NCBI RefSeq assembly: GCF_030817175.1
Contig: NZ_JAUSYY010000001.1
Span: 2,914,001 to 2,978,000, forward strand
Source: Agromyces ramosus
GTDB taxonomy: Bacteria > Actinomycetota > Actinomycetes > Actinomycetales > Microbacteriaceae
Direction of reading: 5' to 3'
DNA: 64,000 bases
Shown here: piece after piece, positions 53,734 to 64,000 of the stretch
How positions within the stretch are numbered: position 1 is the stretch's first letter
How the letters are laid out: each line of letters begins with the position of its first letter
Notes under the pieces: generated by a model
What the model saw: the letters and a program-made list of their open reading frames with translations, nothing else
Database searches by the model: none
What the model was told of the DNA's origin: nothing
Translations under genes and position numbers: made by a program

Positions 53734-54549
53734 TCAGCGGGACGCGATCGCCGCCTGCTCGATGAGCTGCAAGGTTCGCGCGGCGACGCTCACGGCGATC
53801 GCGGCCGGATCCTTCGAGGCGATGCCCGCGATGCCGATGGGGGTGCTGATGCGGGCGAGCGACGCCTCGTCGTGGCCGGCGTCGAGCAGTTGCGTGCGGA
53901 AACGCGACCACTTCGACTTCGAGCCGATGAGCCCGATCGACGCGAGTCCCTCGGTGCGCAGGGCCATCTCGCAGATCGCGAGGTCTTCGACGTGATCGTG
54001 GGTCATCACGAGCACATGCGCGCCGGGCGGCAGCAGCGCGAGACCGGCCTCGGGCACGGGCAGGTGGTGGACGCTGATCGTGGCGACGGCGTCCGCCACC
54101 GCGCCGCCGACGCGCTCGGTCGCGAGCATCTCGGCCCGGGAGTCGATGAGGTGCAGGTCGATCTCGTGCCGTGCGAGGATGCGCACGAGCTCGAGTCCGA
54201 CGTGGCCGATGCCGAAGACGGCGACCGTTGGAATCACCCGCACGGGTTCGAGCAGCATCGTGACCTCTCCTCCGCAGCATTGCACGCCGTACTCGGTCGT
54301 GGCCTTGTCGCTCAACGTCAGGGTGAGCAGTTGCGGCTCGGCGGAGCCGCTCGCGAGCAGTTCGCGCGCCCGGTCGATCGCGGTGGCCTCGAGGTTGCCG
54401 CCCCCGACCGTGCCGAAGAGGCCGTCGGCCGACACGACCATCTTGGCGCCGCCGTTGCGCGGAGCATGGCCGCGCACCATCGCCAGGGTCACGATGACCG
54501 ACGGTGCGCGTGCCGCACGTAGCTGCTGCACGGCTTCGAGCCAGTCCAT
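53734..54549 (-). CDS. xdhC: Xanthine dehydrogenase accessory protein XdhC
   Basis: The 271-residue protein has the XdhC/CoxI N-terminal domain (GHAPRNGGAKMVVSADGLFGTVGGGNLE, QCCGGEVTMLLEP) and a Rossmann C-terminal domain (VAVFGIGHVGLELVRIL). It handles sulfuration and insertion of the molybdenum cofactor into xanthine dehydrogenase. It begins 13 bases after the xdhB stop. Confidence 0.93.
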   Translation of the reverse strand: MDWLEAVQQLRAARAPSVIVTLAMVRGHAPRNGGAKMVVSADGLFGTVGGGNLEATAIDRARELLASGSAEPQLLTLTLSDKATTEYGVQCCGGEVTMLLEPVRVIPTVAVFGIGHVGLELVRILARHEIDLHLIDSRAEMLATERVGGAVADAVATISVHHLPVPEAGLALLPPGAHVLVMTHDHVEDLAICEMALRTEGLASIGLIGSKSKWSRFRTQLLDAGHDEASLARISTPIGIAGIASKDPAAIAVSVAARTLQLIEQAAIASR

Positions 54550-54562
54550 GGTTGTCTGCCGA

Positions 54563-56991
<2,429 letters not shown>

Positions 56992-56995
<4 letters not shown>

Positions 56996-58470
56996 GCCGG
57001 CACCTCCTCGGCAGTGGCAGCTGCGCTGGCGCGGAACAACTTCAGCAACGCGCTGCCGAGCATCACCGAGCGGTACTCGGCGCTCGCACGGTGGTCGGAC
57101 ATCGGCGTGCCCTCTGAGGCGAGCACGGATGCAGCGTCGCGGACGGTCTCGAGGTTCCACGGGCGCCCGGCGAGCAGCGCCTCGGTCGCCCGGGCTCGCA
57201 AGGGGGTGGCGGCGACTCCGCCGAGCCCGATGCGTGCGGATGCCACGACGCCGTCGTCGAGGTCGAGGGCGAAGCCCACGGCGACGCTCGAGATGTCGTC
57301 GAAGCGGCGCTTCGCGATCTTGTGGAAGGCGGCGAGCTGCGCGAGCGGCAACGGGATGCGCACGGCGCGGATCAGCTCGTCGGGCCGGCACAGCGTCTGG
57401 CGGTAGCCGGTGAAGAAGTCGGCGAGGTCGACCTCGCGGTCGCCGCCGGCACTCACGAGCACGACCCGGGCTTCGAGCGCGAGCAGGGCAGGGGCCGTGT
57501 CGCCGATGGGCGAGGCGGTGCCGAGATTGCCGCCGATGGTCGCGCGGTTGCGGATGAGCGGGGAGGCGAACTGCGGGAAGAGTTCGGCGAGCAGTGGCAC
57601 CCGCCCGTCGAGGTGCCGCTCGATCTCGGAGAGCGACAGCGCCGCGCCGATCTCGACCGCGGCGTCGCCGAACGTGACCGTGCGGAGCTCGTGCAGGTGC
57701 TCGATCGCCATGGTGAGCGGCGCGCGCCGGCCGCGGAGGTTCACCTCGACGCCCCAGTCGGTGCAGCCGGCGATGACCGCGGCATCGGGCTCGTCGCGCA
57801 GCACGTCGAGTGCCTCGTCGAGGGAAGCGGGGCGCAGGAACCGCTCGCCGCCGCCCTCGAATCGCGTCGCACGCGGTTCGGGTGCCGGGCGGTGGCGCCG
57901 CTCGGCGAGCGGATCGCCGGGTTCGGGGTCGCCGAGGGCGTACGCGGCATCCCGGATCGGCCGGTAGCCCGTGCACCGGCAGAGGTTGCCGCTCAGCGCG
58001 TGCAGGTGGAAGCCGTTCGGACCCACCGACTCACCCGACTCACCCGAGTCGCCTGACTCGCCTGACTCGGCGCCGTTCCGGGCAGCACGGCCCGGCCGGT
58101 AGAACTCGGCCGCCATGCTGCACGCGAAGCCGGGGGTGCAGTAGCCGCACTGCGAGCCGCCGGCCTCGGCGAGACGCTCCTGCACGGGGTGCAGGGCGTC
58201 GGGCGAGCCCAGTCCCTCGGCGGTCACGACCTCCTGCCCGTCGAGCGCGGCGACGGGAACGAGGCAGGCGTTGACGGCCGTCCAGACCGTGCCGCCGGCA
58301 TCATCGGATGTCGCGACGAGCATCGCGCACGCGCCGCACTCACCCTCGGCGCAGCCTTCCTTGCTGCCGGTGAGCCCGCGCTCGCGCAGCCAGTCGAGCG
58401 CCGTCGTGTGAGCAGCGACATCCTGCAACGGGCGGCGCTGCCCGTTGACCGTCACCGCGATGTGATCCAT
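56992..58470 (-). CDS. xdhA: Xanthine dehydrogenase FeS/FAD subunit XdhA
   Basis: The 492-residue protein joins two 2Fe-2S domains ([22 protein letters not shown] and [11 protein letters not shown]) to an FAD domain ([20 protein letters not shown]) and a CO-dehydrogenase flavoprotein C-terminus. It passes electrons from the Mo site to NAD. An in-frame Glu/Ser/Gly/Asp repeat (about residues 134-145) sits in a loop between the FeS parts. GAGGAG precedes the ATG. It heads the xdhABC operon. Confidence 0.94.
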
Positions 58471-58597
58471 GGTCGAACTCCTCGTCTGGGGAGTCTACGC
58501 CGCGACGTTCCCGACATTCCGGTTACGCCGCGAACGCATCTGCGCGAAGATGAGCAGCAGGCGAAGACCAACTCCCAACGAAGGGACGGGCAGCCGC
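58471..58597. promoter_or_regulatory. Divergent promoter region between xdhA and malate synthase
   Basis: TAGACT (58497-58492, minus strand) is a likely -10 for xdhABC and leaves a 21-base leader. For the plus operon no clear -10/-35 pair stands out; GGTTACG lies near 58521. Shared control of purine oxidation and glyoxylate use from this gap is likely, but no perfect operator palindrome is visible. Confidence 0.45.
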
Positions 58598-60196
58598 ATG
58601 ACCATCGAGATCAGCAGCGCCACCGACGTCGCGGGCGGCGACGAGATTCTCACCCCCGACGCGCTCGCGTTCGTCGAGCAGCTGCATCGACGCTTCGAGC
58701 CGCGCCGACGCGAGCTCCTGGCTGAACGCGGGGAGCGCCGTGACCGCATCGCCGAGGGCGAGCCGCTCGACTTCCTGCCCGAGACCCGTGAGGTCCGCGA
58801 GGGCGAGTGGCGAGTGGCATCCGCCCCTGAAGCCCTGACCGACCGTCGGGTCGAGATCACCGGCCCGGCCGCGCCCGCGAAGATGGCGATCAACGCCCTG
58901 AACTCCGGCGCACGCGTGTGGCTCGCCGACCTCGAAGACGCCTCGAGTCCGACGTGGCACAACGTCGTCACGAGCGTGCTGAACCTGCGCGACGCGGCGC
59001 GCGGCACGCTCGCGTTCACCTCGCCCGAGGGCAAGGCGTACGCGCTTCGCGGCGACATCCGTCGCCCCACGGTCGTGACCCGGCCACGCGGCTGGCACCT
59101 CAGCGAAAAGCACGTGCTCATCGACGGCGAGCGGGCCTCGGGTGCGCTCGTCGACTTCGGGTTGCACTTCTTCCACACCGCGAAGCCGCTCATCGACAAC
59201 GGCGACGGGCCGTACTACTACCTGCCGAAGCTCGAGAGCCACCTCGAGGCGCGGCTGTGGAACGACGTGTTCCTGTTCGCCCAGGAGCACCTCGGAATCC
59301 CGCGGGGCAGCGTGCGCGCGACCGTGCTCATCGAGACGATCCCGGCCGCCTTCGAGATGCATGAGATCCTCTACGAGCTGCGCGAGCACGCCTCCGGACT
59401 GAACGCCGGGCGCTGGGACTACCTGTTCAGCCTCATCAAGGTCTTCCGCGACGCCGGACCCGCCTACGTGCTGCCCGACCGCGCCGCGGTGTCGATGACC
59501 GCGCCGTTCATGCGCGCCTACACCGAACTGCTCGTGAAGACCTGCCACCGTCGCGGCGCCTTCGCGATGGGCGGCATGGCCGCGTTCGTGCCGAACCGCA
59601 ACGACCCCGAGGTCACGTCGGCGGCATTCGAGAAGGTGCGCGCCGACAAGACCCGCGAGGCGAACGACGGCTTCGACGGCTCGTGGGTCGCGCACCCCGA
59701 CCTCGTGCCGGTGTGCCGCGAGGTGTTCGACGCCGTGCTCGGCGACCGGCCCAACCAGCTCCAGCGCCAGCGCCCAGAGGTCGAGGTCACCGCCGCCGAA
59801 CTGCTCGACGTCGCCTCCGCCGGCGGCGAGGTGACCGAGGCGGGCTTGCGCACCAACCTCTCGGTCGCGGTGGCCTACACGGCGGTGTGGCTGTCGGGCA
59901 ACGGCGCGGTGGCGCTCCACAACCTCATGGAGGATGCCGCGACCGCCGAGATCTCGCGTTCGCAGGTGTGGCAGCAGCTGCACACCGGGGTGATGCTCGC
60001 CGACACCGACGAGGCGATGACCCCCGAGCTCGTGCGCCGGGTGCTCGACGAGGAGGTCGAGCGCCTGCGCGAAGACGTGCCGCCCGACCGGTTCGCGGCG
60101 TACTCCGAGCCGGCCGCCCGACTCATCGCCGACATCTGCCTCTCCGACGACTACGTGGACTTCCTCACGCTTCCCGCATACGAGGTGCTGGACTGA
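58598..60196 (+). CDS. aceB: Malate synthase A
   Basis: The 532-residue enzyme has the malate synthase A layout: [49 protein letters not shown], the catalytic [19 protein letters not shown] and [13 protein letters not shown], with [10 protein letters not shown] downstream. It condenses glyoxylate with acetyl-CoA to malate. Its place at the head of the allantoin genes says it consumes the glyoxylate end product of ureide breakdown. ATG 58598 starts the conserved N-terminus; upstream in-frame codons are in the promoter. Confidence 0.95.
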   Translation: MTIEISSATDVAGGDEILTPDALAFVEQLHRRFEPRRRELLAERGERRDRIAEGEPLDFLPETREVREGEWRVASAPEALTDRRVEITGPAAPAKMAINALNSGARVWLADLEDASSPTWHNVVTSVLNLRDAARGTLAFTSPEGKAYALRGDIRRPTVVTRPRGWHLSEKHVLIDGERASGALVDFGLHFFHTAKPLIDNGDGPYYYLPKLESHLEARLWNDVFLFAQEHLGIPRGSVRATVLIETIPAAFEMHEILYELREHASGLNAGRWDYLFSLIKVFRDAGPAYVLPDRAAVSMTAPFMRAYTELLVKTCHRRGAFAMGGMAAFVPNRNDPEVTSAAFEKVRADKTREANDGFDGSWVAHPDLVPVCREVFDAVLGDRPNQLQRQRPEVEVTAAELLDVASAGGEVTEAGLRTNLSVAVAYTAVWLSGNGAVALHNLMEDAATAEISRSQVWQQLHTGVMLADTDEAMTPELVRRVLDEEVERLREDVPPDRFAAYSEPAARLIADICLSDDYVDFLTLPAYEVLD

Positions 60197-60198
60197 GC

Positions 60199-61473
60199 AT
60201 GCGCACCGCCCTGCACGCCGCCGTGCTCGCCTCGGTCGAAGGCCGCCTCGCCGCGACCGACGCGTTGCTCGCGAGCGCGTACCCGGGCGATGACGGCTCG
60301 CGCCAGCCCGTGCACACCGTGTACGTGCCCGCCGACCGGTACGTGCCCGAGCTACCGACCGTGTGGGGGCGGGCCGCGCTCGCCGCGGTCGACGCCGCCG
60401 GGGGCGTCGAAGCCGTCGCGGTCTCGGTCGGCGTCGACCCCGAGCTCGCCGCCGCAATCGCACCGCTCGTGCGCGAGAAGCTCGAGCGGGAACCGATCGA
60501 AGACCTGCGCATCGACTTCGAGGACGGCTACGGCGACCGCGGCGATGACATCGAAGACGCCGAAGCGGTCCGCGCGGCCAAGCGCGTCGCCGCTGCGGAG
60601 GGCGCACAGTTCGCCCCGCCGTTCATCGGCATCCGCTTCAAGTCGTTCGAGGCCGCGACGCGGGCACGGGGCATCCGCACGCTCGACCTCTTCGTGACCG
60701 CTCTCGTCGCCCATGGCGGCCTGCCCGACGGCCTCGCGCTCACCCTGCCGAAGGTGTCGACGGTGGAGCAGGTCGAGGCGATGGGCGAGATCATGGCCGC
60801 CCTCGAGCGAATGCTCGGCCTGCCCGACGGGCGCCTCCGGTTCGAGGTGCAGGTCGAGACGCCGCAGCTCGTGCTCGGCGCCGACGGCCGGTCTCCGGTC
60901 GCCCGGCTCCCGCTCGCGGCGCCAGGGCGCATCAGCGGCCTGCACTACGGCACCTACGACTACAGCGCGTCGCTGCAGATCGCCGCGGGCTACCAGTCGA
61001 TGGAGCATCCGGCCGCCGATCTCGCGAAGGGCATCATGCAGCTCGCGGTCGCGGGCACCGGCATCCGCCTCTCCGACGGGTCGACGAACATCCTGCCGGT
61101 CGGCGATCGCACCGAGGAGGCGTGGCGGTTGCACGCGCGCCTCGTGCGGCGGTCGCTCGAGCGCGGCTTCTTCCAGGGCTGGGACCTGCACCCGCATCAG
61201 CTGCCGACCCGGTTCATCGCGACCTACGCGTTCTACCGCGAGGGGTACGGCGCGGCATCCGCTCGCCTTCGCACCTGGCGTGACGACGCCGCCGAGCGCG
61301 CCGCGGGTACGGTGCTCGACGAGCCCGCCACGGTGCGTGCGCTCGCCGCATTCGTGCTGCGGGGCGTGCAGTGCGGCGCCATCGAGGCCGCCGAGGTCAC
61401 CGCCGACACCGGCATCGACGAGCCCGAGCTCGCCGCGCTCGCCCACCCGAAACACCGCCAGGAGGCGCCATGA
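60199..61473 (+). CDS. HpcH/HpaI-like aldolase family protein (DUF6986) of ureide clusters
   Basis: The 424-residue protein has barrel motifs DLRIDFEDGYGDRGDDIED, LTLPKVSTVEQVEAM, RFEVQVETPQLVLG and ISGLHYGTYDYSAS, which hold acidic metal ligands as in citrate-lyase/HpaI aldolases. Such proteins are found between malate synthase and allantoin genes in actinobacteria; the reaction is not established. It starts two bases after the aceB stop and overlaps allE (ATGA). Confidence 0.8.
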   Translation: MRTALHAAVLASVEGRLAATDALLASAYPGDDGSRQPVHTVYVPADRYVPELPTVWGRAALAAVDAAGGVEAVAVSVGVDPELAAAIAPLVREKLEREPIEDLRIDFEDGYGDRGDDIEDAEAVRAAKRVAAAEGAQFAPPFIGIRFKSFEAATRARGIRTLDLFVTALVAHGGLPDGLALTLPKVSTVEQVEAMGEIMAALERMLGLPDGRLRFEVQVETPQLVLGADGRSPVARLPLAAPGRISGLHYGTYDYSASLQIAAGYQSMEHPAADLAKGIMQLAVAGTGIRLSDGSTNILPVGDRTEEAWRLHARLVRRSLERGFFQGWDLHPHQLPTRFIATYAFYREGYGAASARLRTWRDDAAERAAGTVLDEPATVRALAAFVLRGVQCGAIEAAEVTADTGIDEPELAALAHPKHRQEAP

Positions 61474-62315
61474 GCTACTTCACCCCGCAGGGCGGCCTGC
61501 CCGCGCAGACCGAGCTGCTCACCGACCGGGCGATCGTGACCGAGGCGTACACGGTGATCCCGAAGGGCGTGCTGCGCGACATCGTCACGAGCAAGCTGCC
61601 GGGCTTCACGAACACCCGCGCGTGGGTCCTCGCACGGCCGATCGCAGGCTTCGCCACCACCTTCTCGCAGCTCATCGTCGAGATCGGCCCGGGCGGCGGC
61701 GCCGACTGGCCTGAGCGTGAAGAGGGCGTCGAGGGCGTCGTGTTCGTGACGGCCGGCGAGCTCACGCTCGAGCTCGAGGGCGACCAGCACGTGCTCGGCG
61801 CGGGCGGCTACGCCTACCTCGCGGCGGGCGCGAGCTGGGCGATCGCGAACGAGGGCTCGGAGTTCACGAGCTTCCAGTGGATCCGCAAGGCGTACGAGCC
61901 GCTCGAGGGCTACGAGGCGACGTCGTTCGTCACGAGCGACGCGGAGGTCGCGCCGCAGGAGATGCCCGACACGAACGGCGCCTGGGCGACCACGCGATTC
62001 GTCGATCCCGACGACCTCGCGCACGACATGCACGTGAACATCGTGACGTTCCAGCCGGGCGGGGTTATTCCGTTCGCCGAGACGCACGTCATGGAGCACG
62101 GCCTGTTCGTGCTCGAGGGCAAGGGGGTCTACCGGCTGAATGGCGACTGGGTCGAGGTCGAGGCGGGCGACTTCATGTGGCTGCGCGCGTTCTGCCCGCA
62201 GGCCTGCTACGCGGGCGGGCCCGGGCCGTTCCGCTACCTGCTCTACAAGGACGTGAACCGGCAGGTGCGGCTCACGGGGCCTGCCGCCGGGCGCACGGCG
62301 AGTCGCTGGGGATGA
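61470..62315 (+). CDS. allE: (S)-ureidoglycine aminohydrolase
   Basis: The 281-residue bicupin has two barrel domains (VEGVVFVTAGELTLELEGDQHVL; PFAETHVMEHGLFVLEGKGVYRLNGDWVEVEAGDFMWLRAFCPQACYAGG) that match the AllE/UGHY family. It uses Mn to turn ureidoglycine into ureidoglycolate and ammonia. It lies directly before allB. Confidence 0.9.
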   Translation: MSYFTPQGGLPAQTELLTDRAIVTEAYTVIPKGVLRDIVTSKLPGFTNTRAWVLARPIAGFATTFSQLIVEIGPGGGADWPEREEGVEGVVFVTAGELTLELEGDQHVLGAGGYAYLAAGASWAIANEGSEFTSFQWIRKAYEPLEGYEATSFVTSDAEVAPQEMPDTNGAWATTRFVDPDDLAHDMHVNIVTFQPGGVIPFAETHVMEHGLFVLEGKGVYRLNGDWVEVEAGDFMWLRAFCPQACYAGGPGPFRYLLYKDVNRQVRLTGPAAGRTASRWG

Positions 62316-62319
62316 GCCG

Positions 62320-63744
62320 ATGAGCGAGCGGATGCCTCGAGCGGGCGCCGGCTCGGCGGCATCCGGGTCGTTCGACCTCGTGGTGCGCGGCGAGCGGGTG
62401 CTCGTCGACGGCGAGTTCACGCCCGCCGAGATCGGCGTGCGCGACGGCGTCATCGGGGCGGTCGCCCCGCTCGGTGCGGGCCTCGCCGGCGGTGCCGCGG
62501 CCGGTACCGCTCGCACCCTCGAGCTCGCGCCCGACGAGGTGCTGATCCCCGGCCTCGTCGACACGCACGTGCACGTGAACGAACCGGGTCGCACCGAGTG
62601 GGAGGGCTTCGCGTCGGCGACGCGGGCCGCCGCCGCGGGCGGGGTCACGACGATCGTCGACATGCCGCTCAACAGCATCCCGCCGACGACCTCGGTCGCG
62701 GCGCTCGAGGTCAAGCGAGCGGCGGCAGCCGGCCGGGTCTTCGTCGACGTCGGTTTCTGGGGCGGGGTCGTGCCGGGGAACGAAGCCGACCTCGAACCGC
62801 TCGTCGCCGCGGGCGTGTTCGGGTTCAAGTGCTTCCTCGTGCACTCGGGCGTCGACGAGTTCCCGGCGGTCACCGCCGACGAGCTCGAGGCCGCGATGTC
62901 GGTGCTCGCGGGCGCCGGCGACTCGCTGCTCATCGTGCACGCCGAGGACGCCGCGCTCATCGACGCGGCGCCGCATCCGCACAGCCGCGAGTACGCCGAC
63001 TTCCTCGCATCCCGCCCGCGCGAGGCCGAGGGCGCCGCCGTCTCTGCCGTGATCGAGCGGGCGCAGCGCACCGGTGCGCGGGCGCACATCCTGCACCTGA
63101 GCTCGGCCGACGCGCTCGATCGCATCGCGACCGCGAAGCAGCACGGGGTGCGGGTCACCGTCGAGACCTGCCCGCACTACCTCGTGCTCACCGCCGACGA
63201 CGTGGCCACGGGCGCCACCGAGTTCAAGTGCTGCCCGCCGATCCGCGAGCCCGGCAACCGCGACGCGCTCTGGCAGGGGCTCGAGGCGGGCATCATCGAC
63301 TTCGTGGTGTCCGACCACTCACCGGCGCCGGCCGCCCTGAAGTTCGCCGGCGACGGCGACTTCGCCGAGGCGTGGGGCGGCATCGCGTCGCTGCAGCTCG
63401 GGCTGCCACTCGTGTGGACCGAGGCGCGTCGCCGCGGCATCCGGCTCGAACGGGTGGTCGAGTGGATGTCGGATGCCCCCGCCCGCCGCGTCGGGCTCAC
63501 GACCAAGGGCCGCATCGCCGAGGGCATGGCGGCCGACTTCGCGGTCTTCGCCCCCGAGGCGACGTTCACGGTGGATGCCGCGGCGCTCGAGCACCGGCAT
63601 CCGGTCACGCCGTACGACGGTCGCGAACTCACCGGCGTCGTGCGCGGCGCCCACCTCGCCGGCGTCGCGACCGATCGTTCGCGCCCGCGCGGGCGGCTGC
63701 TGCTCCGGGCACAATCGGAGGATGGACGAAGCGATGAGGCTTGA
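62320..63744 (+). CDS. allB: Allantoinase
   Basis: The 474-residue amidohydrolase has DTHVHVNEPGRTEWEGF with the zinc His pair, GFKCFLVHSG with the likely carboxylated Lys, HAED, HILHLSSADAL, TCPHYL and VSDHSPAP with the catalytic Asp. It opens allantoin to allantoate. ATG 62320 is four bases after the allE stop. The downstream decarboxylase gene starts within its end. Confidence 0.94.
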   Translation: MSERMPRAGAGSAASGSFDLVVRGERVLVDGEFTPAEIGVRDGVIGAVAPLGAGLAGGAAAGTARTLELAPDEVLIPGLVDTHVHVNEPGRTEWEGFASATRAAAAGGVTTIVDMPLNSIPPTTSVAALEVKRAAAAGRVFVDVGFWGGVVPGNEADLEPLVAAGVFGFKCFLVHSGVDEFPAVTADELEAAMSVLAGAGDSLLIVHAEDAALIDAAPHPHSREYADFLASRPREAEGAAVSAVIERAQRTGARAHILHLSSADALDRIATAKQHGVRVTVETCPHYLVLTADDVATGATEFKCCPPIREPGNRDALWQGLEAGIIDFVVSDHSPAPAALKFAGDGDFAEAWGGIASLQLGLPLVWTEARRRGIRLERVVEWMSDAPARRVGLTTKGRIAEGMAADFAVFAPEATFTVDAAALEHRHPVTPYDGRELTGVVRGAHLAGVATDRSRPRGRLLLRAQSEDGRSDEA

Positions 63745-64000
63745 CGAGTTCAACGAGGCGGGACGCGAGGCGGCGATCGCGTCGCTGCGCCCCTGCCTCG
63801 ACATCACGCGCTGGTGCGAGGAACTCGCCGACGGGCGCCCCTACGACTCGGTCGACGACGTCGTGGCGCGAGCGGAGGCGGCCGCCGCGCCCTTCACGGC
63901 CGACGAGATCGAGGCGGCGCTCGCGCGCCACCCGCGCATCGGCGAACGCGCCGGCGGCGAGCACGCCGAGGCCACGATGTCGCGGGCCGAGCAGGCCGGG
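63722..64000 (+). CDS. uraD: 2-oxo-4-hydroxy-4-carboxy-5-ureidoimidazoline decarboxylase, partial (right edge)
   Basis: The visible 93 residues include FNEAGREAAIASLRPCLDITRW and HPRIGERAGG, the OHCU decarboxylase signature with its catalytic His. The enzyme turns OHCU to (S)-allantoin, the step before AllB. ATG 63722 follows CGGAGG directly and overlaps allB by 23 bases; ATG 63734 is an alternative. The gene runs off the window; HIU hydrolase and urate oxidase may follow. Confidence 0.88.
   Translation, partial: MDEAMRLDEFNEAGREAAIASLRPCLDITRWCEELADGRPYDSVDDVVARAEAAAAPFTADEIEAALARHPRIGERAGGEHAEATMSRAEQAG

Overview
The window is very GC-rich (around 70%), densely packed and rich in ATGA/GTGA stop-start overlaps. 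GTG starts, LacI regulators, binding-protein lipoproteins and many leaderless starts point to an actinobacterium, most likely a Microbacteriaceae (Agromyces/Microbacterium-like). No ribosomal or tRNA gene is visible, so this placement is an inference from style and gene content.

Positions 1-13742 hold a sugar-acid/glycan locus. A minus-strand operon (enolase-superfamily sugar-acid dehydratase, KdgD, NAD-dependent dehydrogenase, plus a partial gene off the left edge) diverges from a LacI regulator. The regulator is followed by an M24-like protein, a DUF6807 protein, a Gfo/Idh/MocA oxidoreductase, a GH43-like propeller protein, an ABC sugar importer, a YesL-like protein and a GH29 fucosidase. 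Matching LacI-type palindromes abut the -10 elements of its promoters. Positions 13760-21702 hold a lipoprotein, an EamA exporter, a GH42 beta-galactosidase, a ThuA-like protein, a glycerate kinase, a Bcr/CflA-type exporter with a leader hairpin, and a PAP2 phosphatase. Two related long hairpins lie at 21773-21986. Positions 22058-29277 are an arabinan/arabinoside locus: LacI regulator, ABC importer, GH51 and GH43. A secreted GH95-like enzyme with three LamG repeats follows (29492-33781).

Molybdenum cofactor genes occur in two blocks: moaD-moeA-moaC-mog (33794-36295), and moeB-moaE with modABC-moaA (47650-53672). Between them is about 11 kb of accessory genes: rifampin ADP-ribosyltransferase, SDR, RibD-type reductase, sugar acetyltransferase, MmyB-type regulator, cyclophilin-like lipoprotein, cupin, alcohol dehydrogenase, MFS exporter, PAS-GAF-GGDEF protein and small proteins. 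From about 38.3 to 47.6 kb this stretch almost lacks the GGATGCC/GGCATCC heptamer that is abundant elsewhere, which suggests later acquisition.

Positions 53734-64000 are purine/allantoin catabolism: xdhABC (a molybdoenzyme that uses the cofactor and molybdate genes next to it) diverges from malate synthase, an aldolase-like protein, ureidoglycine aminohydrolase, allantoinase and a partial OHCU decarboxylase. The logic is molybdate uptake, then cofactor synthesis, then xanthine dehydrogenase, then urate/allantoin breakdown to glyoxylate, then malate.
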